Source: Cryptomeria japonica
Lineage: Eukaryota > Streptophyta > Pinopsida > Cupressales > Cupressaceae
Assembly (NCBI RefSeq): GCF_030272615.1
Contig: NC_081409.1
Span: 872,875,927-872,939,926, forward strand
DNA length: 64,000 nucleotides
Direction of reading: 5' to 3'
Shown piece after piece: positions 54,841 through 64,000 of the stretch. The position numbers were made by a program, and so were the translations under genes. Below the pieces are notes generated by a model, which was not told the DNA's origin, ran no database searches, and saw nothing but the letters and a program-made list of their open reading frames with translations. Numbering within the stretch: position 1 is the first letter of the stretch; each line of letters begins with the position of its first letter.

Positions 54841-57560
54841 AATATTAAATATATAAAGATTTAAATATCCAAGAGTTTACAAGAGTAATATAGAGACAAA
54901 GCCATTCAGATTATTGGGAGCAAGGCTTAGCCCATTTTGGTATGAAAATGGGATGAACCAATAAGCATTACAAATCACCAAAGGATAAAAAAAGAAGGCC
55001 AAAGAAACATATATGGGCATGGGATTAAAAACAACACACAATGACACATATGTGAGAATAAACAAAATAGCAACGATAAAGACAATTTCACTCTGCTTGT
55101 TTTTCACCTGTATTGTCTTCAATTTTCTTTAGATTGGGCTTAATATAAATGTGGAGGATTGTTGGAGACTTTTGATGGTAAGGCATAAGTTCCCTTTACA
55201 GAAGTGAACTGGATATATGACATCTGAAAAATGGCTGTGATGTCAAAAAATGGGACCGGGTAGTCTAGGAAATAACCCCAGTTTCCTCCAAACATTGGAA
55301 TATGAAGAGCCTAGGGAAATATTTCACTTTGACCACTTCTTGTAAGAGAGAGAGAGGGTCAAGGAATATCTGTTAGGGTTTCTATAACTTTGTTGTAATG
55401 AAGAGGAGATGCGCAAAATATGATGCAATAACCAACTAAGCTAGGAGATGAACAATGGATCAAACATATACTAAAAATGTAGAATCTAACTGAATTGAAA
55501 CTGAGAGACTCAGTACAAAGCATAGACAGAAATCCAAATGTACACTTGTGACTGAAATTTGGAGCTGACTGGGCAGGACCAGGGCGCCCAATGCCCTGGT
55601 CCCTGTTAGAACAGAGAGATGAAACTGTTGGATCCAAGATTCTACATACCTGAAATGTAGAACTGCCAAAAAATGAAAAAAAAACTCAGAGAACTAACAC
55701 GTCACACCCTAGTCCTTGAAGACTGAGGTCAAATTATGAGCCTAAATCTATATATGTGCATTCTATTAGTCCTGTACCTGCACCTGGAACTTGAAAAATG
55801 ATGTCTAGGTGGCTATATAGGGCTTTGGATTAGTCAAGCCCCTTGTTTTCTGGTGGTTTCCACCTCCACAAATAGCCGATAATGTATTAAAAATGTGTGT
55901 GCAATAATCTTGTGTGTATGCAAGATCCTAAATGAACAAAGAGATTTTTACCCTATGCTTTGGAGACTAAACCCTAAATGAGTGTAAATCTAATGCTTCA
56001 AATCACAAGTGCAATAATGGATCTAAAGCATGAATGTAAATCTGAAAATGAATGGTATGAAGCTCATAGAAAGACATGAAAATAACATGAAACCATACCA
56101 AACCCTAAGGGAGAGGTACAAGCCAATCAACAGTCAGTGATCTCCTATTATTCTTCAATATCTTCAAAGCTCCTAATTGTTGTTGAAGATGATTGATGAG
56201 GGCTTGATAAATTCTTGAAGAATGCTTGATTTGATGTTATAGACTTCACATAACCTAAGCTTTCACCTCACAAGAGGCTCTTTTAATCACTAGATCTTGG
56301 ATCCCTCAAATGAGGAAAGGAAAAGCTATATGTATGAAACCCTAACATTGTTTGGGTCATAGGCTGACCTAGAAATAATATTTTCTTGCAATCTATTGGA
56401 TTTGAATATTAAAATACTGCCAAAACATGCTCCCAAAATTTGGGGAGAAAAATTTGAGACTAGGTATGCAGCTACTTGGTCTGAACACATGGTCCGACCA
56501 TCTTTTTGCTAAATTTTTGAGGAAGCAAGATATTATGATTTTGAAGTCAATTTTAGGAGTATATGGGAATTTGAGATGTCTAGATATGCGAAATCAAGCC
56601 TTGAAGGTCAAAATAGGACATAATTATGGTATTTGATGAAATGATTAATTGGAAGAATAAAATAAAAAGGGCACACTTAGGGTAAAGGGCCCAATTTTAT
56701 GATGTGTAGAGGGATAAAGGAGGACTGTGGATTTAATTATATTCTTAAAGGGAATTTAAATTACAAAATGAAAACACACTAAGGTGGGTGCTAACATAAG
56801 TGTGGAATTGTACCATCCAATTAAAGGTGTACAATTTATGACGCTACAATGGCAAATGTGTATGGTGAAGGAGTACCATATATGTAGAAGTCAAGGAAAG
56901 GATGCCAGTGACCAAGGACAAGAACCATAAAACATGAAGGGGAGAAAGGTGAGGTACACCATAGAGGATAACAAAATTTTTCAAACTAATCAATCCAAAA
57001 AGGATTGAATACAGTGCGCTAGGACTATCTTGCAAAAAAAAAAAAACAAGAAAAAAACGAATATCTACAAAACAAAAGATTATGAAATTATTTAAAAGAT
57101 GGAAAACTCTCTTTGAATGATACAAGAGGCCTCTTTTAACTAAATAAGTGAATCTTGAGAAAACTTTGCAATGGTTGTTCCACCTTTAAAAAGGTATGGT
57201 TGTTCCAAAATATCGAACAATTCATTATTTCTATTTGCCTTTGTTTCATTTATCTATAGCATTATATGGACTTTCAAACTTATGTATCTCCTCCTAACCT
57301 CCTATCCATTTCATAGTCTAATTTATTTTTATAGTATTTAAGAAAGAAATATAAATGTAATTTCTTTGAATTATAAATTATTTAATAATCTAAAATTATT
57401 GAGTCTCTAAATTAATGTCAATGTGAATAATCTTATAACATAACATGTTACAAATTTCTAAATCAACATTTTGTATTGTGTTTTGCATTTTATAGGCATT
57501 CTCATATGAGACCATGTGTGAGAGATAGGTGTGCTTGACAATTGAAAGGTTTCATCCGTA
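54841..57560. other. Intergenic, nothing recognised apart from a hairpin
   Basis: Several short minus and plus frames (for example 54877-55122) have no recognisable domain. A perfect 10-bp stem with a 7-nt loop lies at 55576-55602. An A12 run lies at 57037. Confidence 0.5.
55576..55602. repeat. Perfect inverted repeat GGACCAGGGC / GCCCTGGTCC
   Basis: 10-bp arms with loop GCCCAAT in AT-rich DNA. Confidence 0.9.
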
Positions 57561-58165
57561 CTAACTCAGAAAGAAATATAACACTTTTTAAGCCTCTATT
57601 TCATCTATAGGTTCTTGAATTACATTGCATCATGTCAACCAGTTATTGCATTACATCTTCCATAGCCCACACATATTACACAACGGTAATAATAATGTAG
57701 TAATTCTTGGATTCGTATATTCATATAGGTAAATAAATTATACCTATAAGTAATATTAAATATTAATTTAGCTTATGTTGGTCTCATGTTTTTGAGCTTA
57801 AAGACTTCTAAATATCCGGAAGCAAAAAGAAAACAATTGTTAAAATTTTACATGTTATGAGATGAAGTATTACAGATAGAACAATACATTATTTAGCTTG
57901 CATTGTTTCAATAAGTATGTCTTGAAACCATCATACTTTCTCAGACTATTTTAAAGAAAATACATGAATTGGAACAACTTACAAGCTAAAAGAACTACAA
58001 TTAAACTTGAGGTGGATTTGAGAGGAAAGAAAACTCTAGCTCTTATAATGGAAGACAAACATGAGACTCACAAACATAAAGGACTAAAACTTTAAATTAA
58101 ACTTATAAACATCTAAAATGTAGAACTTTGACTATTTGATGCCAATGATTTTATGGGATTGGTTT
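57560..58165 (-). pseudogene. RLK-D: 3'-end fragment of the receptor-kinase family
   Basis: Matches the 3' flank of RLK-C (TGAATTGGAACAACTTACAAGCT at 57967; CATCTAAAATGTAGAACTTTGACTA at 58111) and continues about 50 bp into the final coding codons. Homology then ends abruptly near 58165. No kinase domain remains. Confidence 0.82.
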
Positions 58166-59380
58166 TCATTCTCCAATCACATTATTGTGGATTATTTTTT
58201 TATCTTCAAAATTGCAATAACTTTAAGTTTACATTCATATTGTAAGATTTCTTCACCTTGTTTTATAACATTTATTATAAAATCCGTGAACAAGTCCAAG
58301 GATTGTGAGGAATTTTTTGGCACCCCTTCTAGATGATTTCTTACTTCTATTTATATGGATGATAGTGTGGTACACAAATACCCTTGCAATGTGTAGGCAT
58401 CCAAAGTCGTGACCTTCCCCATTTAATGGTAAAAGGTTCACGTTGTAATCAGTCTATTTCTATAGAAAAAATATTTTTTATTTTATTATATATTTTAGTT
58501 ATTTAACATTTCTAGTTTACAAGCATAGTACAACATAGTTTGAGTTTCCTCTTGACATTGTTCATCTTAGCTCACAAGAGTGCTAGTTTTGTGAGCTAGC
58601 TGAGGGTTATTTTCTCCTAGAGACCTCCTCCTCTTGAGAGTAGAAAATCCCTTCCGTTATAACTATGAGGACAACATAATGAAGAAAATAAGATGCCCCC
58701 AATCTAAAAGCATGTCTCTAGAAGAATGATAAGATGATAGAAGTGATTGTTGGGGAAGAATGACATGGATGACATGTTATTGGAGACACAATATGACTAC
58801 ATAAGTTATAGAAATTAAACATGAGCACATAAAAAATAATCTAAGAATGTGGTAAATTTATAAGGCTCATAACTAGAATATAATAATATAACATGAGCAC
58901 ATGATAAAAGTCATAAGCATATGAATAAAGTAATCAAAATAGAATAAATATTTTAAAAGAGAAGGAATCATGAATATATAGACATAATAGCATACTAAAA
59001 CTATCATGATAAAATCAAACATAGATGCATAACAAGTAGAAAAGTTAGAAAAAGAGGAAAAGCAAAAAAATATGTGGAAAAGATGAAAAAATAAGAATGA
59101 GTTTAAAGAAAATCAATTGACAATGACGCGTCAGCCCAGATAAAGTCAGGTTAAAGAAAGGAAAGGGGTTGAGTTAATGACACACCAACTTAATGGGACA
59201 GCCACCGAAATGGTTATTGTTTAGAGCATATTGTTTAAATTAAGTTTAGAGAATTAATCTTATACAGTCGCCATCACGCACACCATTTTTATCAGTTAAA
59301 GATAAACCGAATTCATCGCGACTTAAAACATCTCTCTTGGCTATCGTGACGCACTTTCATCGACTACTCAACAATTAAAT
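58166..59380. other. Intergenic, nothing recognised
   Basis: AT-rich with repeated GAACACATGA/ACATGAGCACAT words near 58815-58900. No gene is supported. Confidence 0.45.
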
Positions 59381-59389
59381 TTTTGTTTA

Positions 59390-60330
59390 TAAATTATTTA
59401 CCACCAATCAACTAATTTTATTAGTGAATGTCCGAATTCATCGGCCCTCACCATCTCTCATAAATAGAATCCGAATTCTGGTTTCGCTTTCATCTGTATT
59501 CATATTCGATTTAATTGTTTTAATGAGTGAATATCCGACTTCATATTCGATTTAATTGTTTTAATGAGTGAACATCCGAATTCGTCGCCCCTCGCCACCG
59601 CTCACTACACTCATATATGTTAAAGATAGTGTGAATCCATGCGTCTAAATGTTGAAAATAATGTACATACGATATTTTTGACAAAAGCGTTTGATCGCCT
59701 ACAATTTAGATATAAAGTATTTAATGTGCCTCCGCTAGGAGACGCGCTTTCAGCTGTATTCATGTTCCATTTGACATTTGCATGCTGTCATGAAAACTTT
59801 CCTCCTCATATGACTTGAATGATGTGATGTGGGCGGAGGAAACTAGAAATTATGACAATCTAGTCTCTCTGAATGTCAAACGAAATAAAATCGTAAGAAC
59901 ATTAAAGAAAAAAGTCTGTACATATAATTGAGCTTGATTCAAAGCATGAGACAAATCTCCTCTGGTGTCACTGTCTTTCTGTATACCATTTATATGGTGT
60001 GATCATGTATTATGTCTGTTTGCATCAACCCAGATATGATCCGAAAAAAATGGTCCCCCTAGGCAATTAGATAATTTTAATCTCAACTTCTAATTCCTTA
60101 GCCTTGTATTCATGTATCTTTTCAACCTTTAAAGCATTGATATTTAAGATAATAATGTTATTATTACCTATTATTTGTTTTAATAAGTGAATATCCGAAT
60201 TCATCGCCCCTCACCATCCCTCACTACACTCTTATCTGTAAAAGATAGTCTGAATTCATACGTCCAAATGTGGAAAATAATAAAAATGTACAATCGATAT
60301 GTTCGACAAAAGCATTTGATGGGAGGAGGA
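59390..60330. repeat. Duplicated block with GAGTGAATATCCGAATTCATCGCC
   Basis: A ~170-bp stretch (TTGTTTTAATGAGTGAA…TCGCCCCTCACC…AAAGATAGT…TTCGACAAAAGC) is at about 59550-59700 and again at 60175-60325. Inside the first copy a 41-bp unit (CATATTCGATTTAATTGTTT) is in tandem at 59501 and 59542. Confidence 0.8.
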
Positions 60331-61720
60331 TATCACTCCAGAGAGTCATTTGGTAGGTGATATGGCATCAAAACTAAAGTTAAGGCATTAAACAGACCCA
60401 GATAGGAGATGAGAGGTAGACACGCTAAAGTAGGGGTACAAACATGAGGTGTGAATTGGCTTACGATGCTATATTTAGTCCTCACTTTAATGGGAGTATG
60501 AGCCTATAGTTGCTTTGAATTTTCTATTTTATATAAATATAAAATGTCATTTATCTTTATCTGTATTGATTCATGTTGGAAATAACTAGTGCAAAACTTA
60601 AAACCATCTTATATTTTTTGTAAAATAAATGTCCAATACATTTAAATCATTAAATGAAATTTCAACTCTATTAGTAACTTGAAGGACATGACAAATTAAT
60701 AAAATAAATTTTAGCCTTAACATTTTGTTTTAAAAATAATCATTCAATTTGTAGATAACAAAATTCATTATACTTAAAAATCTAATTGACTTTGATTGAC
60801 TGTTTGAAAATTTAATTTTTTTCAAGGTATGACTTCTTAAATTATATATGTGATATAATTTTGTTCAAATTTTGAGATCAACATTTTCCCACTCAATGCC
60901 AATGTGGACATTCTTTACCATATATTTTGTTTCAAAATAAAAAATTAAAAAATCATTTCCCCAGTTTAAATCGTGTGAAAGAGGTGAACGTGTCCCACAA
61001 TCCAATAGTCTTGCCAGTACGCGATAAACCATACTAATTACTAACAATATCCTCTCAAAGCGCCATTTAATGTGCTAGGAAATTGGGTAGACATATTAGT
61101 GAGGAAAAATAATAGCAGTAAAGCCTGTGCTTTGTCCGGATGCTCCCCTAACGACTTCGGATGCTCCCCTAATGACTTTGGAAAGTGAAAGTTGACCCTC
61201 CACTGCCCACACGTATTACATCTTCCACACGGCTACGATAATAATTTAGTATATTTTGGATTTTGTGTAGGTGTTCGTAAAGGTAAAAACATTATACTTC
61301 AAAATAAGATAAAATTTAATTATCTTTTAACTTAAAAATCTTTTTTGGTTTTATTTCTTTTTTAATTAACTGGTTTTTATTTATTTATTTAAGTAATAAT
61401 CAATTTTATAATATTGTTAACTCCAAAAAGTATTTTTGAAAAACTTTATTTATAGTTTTAAATTTTTTAAATTGTATTAAAAATATATTAATTAAATAAT
61501 TAATTTATATATTTATTTTGGATAATTGATTTCAATATATATATAATTCTTATTTATTCATATATCTTATATATTATATTCTCATAATATTTATTTACAA
61601 TTATTATCATGTTTACTTATCACTTTGTTTAGGTCCACATAGATTTGTAATCGAATTGAGCCGACTTATTGTTACACATTTCATGTTGCGTGTTATGTGG
61701 TTTTTGGGGTGACATGGAAT
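60331..61720. other. Intergenic, nothing recognised
   Basis: No gene. Near 61197-61300 the words CCCACACGTATTACATCTTCC, ACGATAATAATTTAGTA and TAGGTGTTCGTAAAGGTAAA weakly resemble the RLK-D flank at 57665-57735, perhaps another relic of the cluster. Confidence 0.4.
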
Positions 61721-61730
61721 TGATTTAATT

Positions 61731-62308
61731 TGTTGGTACAGATATATAAGACTGAGTTGTATGAGAATTTTGGATATAGATGTGATTATGCGAAGACTGT
61801 ACAAGTGTTGGTGCGCAGTTTCATGTGCGCTATCTTTGATTTAGTGCTCCGGTGTATGACAGAGCACCAAAATAGTGAAGTCAGTCACTTAGTGCTTAAC
61901 CATAACTTCTTTTTGGAATTTTTAGATGCTACGTATTCGTTCATACATTCTTGTTGTCATTGTAAATCATTTGTAGGATAGTGAGTCCTCCAGGGTTCTA
62001 GCCCTCTTTTGTAATTAAGCAGTGAGCTCTAGGTCGTGTGTTTGAATGCATGTGCATTCCCCTCTTGTAATATTATTATACTCTTGATCACAATATTATA
62101 ATATTGTGGGTCTCAATCCCACCATGGTTTTTCCCTTTTTGGGTTTCTACTTAAAAATTTCGGTGTTATGGTTTTGTGCTTGTTTGCATTTAGTTTCTGC
62201 ACTTTTTTTTTATTCTTTTGCATCTGGTGGTTTAAGAATTAGTTTAAGAAAGTTGTTAATTGTAGAACACTGATTCACCCCCCCTCTCAGTGTTCATTGA
62301 TTCCAACA
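61731..62308 (+). mobile_element. Probable solo or partial copia LTR
   Basis: The right end has typical plant copia LTR features: GGGTTTCTACTTAAAAATTTCGGTGTTATGG, then GATTCACCCCCCCTCTCAGTG and a CCAACA end at 62308. A candidate start TGTTGG at 61731 pairs with CCAACA, but I see no matching 5-bp flanks (TAATT left, AGATG right) and no primer site follows. The left boundary is uncertain. Confidence 0.55.
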
Positions 62309-63345
62309 AGATGGTAATACAAAAAATACTCTTTTCTTTTAGTAGATCAGCCCATCAATAACTATGTATCTGTCATCCTCCACTAAATCATCCATTACAT
62401 TAGAGGCAAAATAATTCTTAGAATATAATGAAATTATAGATACTTTCCAATTAGTAGAAATAGAAGATAGAGAAATGTATGCAATTGAAAGCCATTAAAC
62501 TAGACACATAGCAACAAATCATTCAAAGATGTGTTTGGTAGGTTAACAAAACCTAGTGCAATGCAAGAGGTGATCAAATTTGAATCTAGATATTAGAAAT
62601 TCATGAGTTCAATCCATGGACCTAGGATCACTCGTACAACCATAGGAATCACATAGAATAAAAAATTAGCTAAATCTATGTAAGAATGAGTATCATAAAG
62701 AAACTGCGATAAATATACTATGTATGATAAGATATGCAAAAAATGAATGAAGTGTCAATAAATGCATGTGCATGGATGTAAGTGGGTTATGAAAGGCTAG
62801 GGGAATAAGCCCAATTTCATATAAGATTGCAATATTTGTCAATATGAAATTACTTTAATCCACTTTCCCGAAATAAACACAAAATTAAATGCAAATTAAA
62901 ATAATACAAATTTCACTATTACACTAGAACCACATAAATATAAATTTCTTAAACCATGATTTATAATGAATTTAATACTTTCTAATATAATACATGAATG
63001 TGTAAAAATCTAGAAAAGTTTCCTTAAAACTCATTAAAGTAGATTTTCATCTTATTTGTATTTATATTAATGTCTTATATTATCTTTTCATTTGAATCTA
63101 ATATTTATTTATTTTACTTTTGTTTTATTTTTTTATATCTTTCTTTCCCAATCTAATTTTGTTTAATTGTGTATTGTAATTAAAAAAATCTAGAATGTAA
63201 TTTCCTATAATTATATGTCTATTTGAAAATCCAAAGTTATAAGATTCTAAATCAATATTATGTCAGACTATTACCACATATAATAATAAAAATTTCAAAA
63301 TCAGCATTTCCTATTGCTTTTGTAATTTTTTCGGCATTCTAAAAT
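62309..63345. other. Intergenic, nothing recognised
   Basis: AT-rich, no gene. The last ~60 bp (TTTTTTCGGCATTCT) resemble DNA at 57480-57500 next to RLK-D. Confidence 0.45.
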
Positions 63346-63839
63346 TAGACAAGTGAAAGAGCTACATTTTTTACAATAAAAAAGTTTCATCTATAATGAA
63401 AAGATTTCTATGCCTCTATTTCGTACACAGGCCCCCCATACTAGACGACAATAATAATAATGTAGCTTTTGATGGACTCATATATTCTTACAATTGAAAA
63501 CATTAGATTTATAATTAATATTGATTATTATTATAATAATAATAATAATTTAGATCCATTACGTGGAGATTTTTCAATAATAATAATAATGAGAGAAAGT
63601 GTTACAAATAGTAAATATGTTATATAGTTTGCATTGTTTCAATGAGTATGTATTGACATCATTATACTTTCTCAAACTAGTTTAACAAAAACAAATGAAT
63701 TGGAACAACTTACAAGATGAAAGAAGAAGAATTTAGCTAAAGGTGGATTTGACAAGAAAGAAGACTAGCCTGTGTTGGAAGACAAACTTGAGAGTATAAA
63801 AAATAAATGTCAAACTTTTAATTAAACTTACAAACATCT
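63346..63839 (-). pseudogene. RLK-E: 3' flank of another receptor-kinase copy
   Basis: Closely matches 15572-16068 along its whole length, including the TAGACAAGTGAAAGAG start, GGCCCCCCATA, the AATAATAATAATTTAGATCCATTAC block and the CATCT at the copia junction. The gene body would lie right of the window. Confidence 0.88.
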
Positions 63840-64000
63840 CGAAAGGAAGCCTAAATGCAGAATAACAATTCCAAATGCTAAATCTAACAGGAGAGGTGAT
63901 GCAGAAATTTATTATAAACTTTTAAACAATTGCAAATTCTAGAAACACATATAAAATCAAATTTAACAAATGAAACCACAACACCAGATTTACATGGGAA
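63840..64000 (-). mobile_element. Start of a second copy of Copia-1 (3' LTR), running off the window
   Basis: CGAAAGGAAGCCTAA…, inserted after the same CATCT as at 16064-16068 and with the same decayed CG end. About 5% different from 16069-16230 by eye. Shared by duplication, not a second insertion. Confidence 0.9.

Noticed and set aside
54877-55122. Hydrophobic 81-codon minus-strand protein
   Set aside because: AT-rich DNA gives hydrophobic frames by chance; no homologue, no promoter or context.
61730-61981. 83-codon plus-strand gene
   Set aside because: Lies inside the probable copia LTR and has no recognisable domain.

Overview
This is a stretch of a large, AT-rich, retrotransposon-filled plant nuclear genome. 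Three things show this: Ty3/gypsy elements of the Tat type with two RNase H domains, Ty1/copia elements with tRNA-Met-type primer sites, and a family of plant non-RD LRR receptor kinases whose kinase exon is split by a short GT-AG intron. The style (long decayed intergenic DNA, large nested elements) suggests a gymnosperm such as a conifer, but that is an inference. There are no prokaryotic features and no tRNA or rRNA genes.

Layout. 1-4923: 5' part of a minus-strand gypsy element (Gypsy-0: LTR, long leader with tandem repeats, start of gag; the rest lies left of the window). 4924-6684: decayed AT-rich DNA and a degenerate TTAATT-type repeat. 6685-15575: a decayed minus-strand Tat element (Gypsy-1: 3' LTR, duplicated polypurine tract, broken gag-pol) cut off at its 5' end. 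15572-37130: receptor-kinase pseudogene RLK-A, split by a gag-less copia element at its stop codon (Copia-1, 16069-20245, target duplication CATCT) and by a young 15.3 kb Tat element in the juxtamembrane region (Gypsy-2, 21392-36707, target duplication ACTAG). 37131-40786: microsatellites and a palindromic satellite. 40787-48119: receptor-kinase pseudogene RLK-B, which has lost nearly all its LRR ectodomain and is split by Copia-2 (41907-47785, target duplication AAATA). 50872-53895: RLK-C, the only apparently intact gene (977 aa, two exons, EFR/FLS2/Xa21-like). 57560-58165 and 63346-63839: two more 3' fragments of the same family (RLK-D, RLK-E). RLK-E carries the same copia insertion at the same base as RLK-A, so that insertion predates the segmental duplication.

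The locus is therefore an eroded tandem cluster of immune-type receptor kinases, all on the minus strand, with one probable functional member and four relics.

The most unusual material is in the Gypsy-2 leader. The primer-binding site appears complementary to 40 nt of tRNA-Trp, exactly positions 37-76 (the whole 3' half), not the usual 8-18 nt. It is followed by about 13 copies of an AGCGCTATTG-like word, six of them at an exact 20-nt spacing, most containing the self-complementary hexamer AGCGCT. Gypsy-0 has a different word (ACAGACGYG on the plus strand) repeated at 19-21 nt in its own leader. Together these suggest an undescribed priming and RNA-dimerisation or host-factor-binding arrangement in these elements. 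Both Tat elements with a readable pol also carry a G-patch-like domain and a conserved acidic segment between protease and reverse transcriptase.
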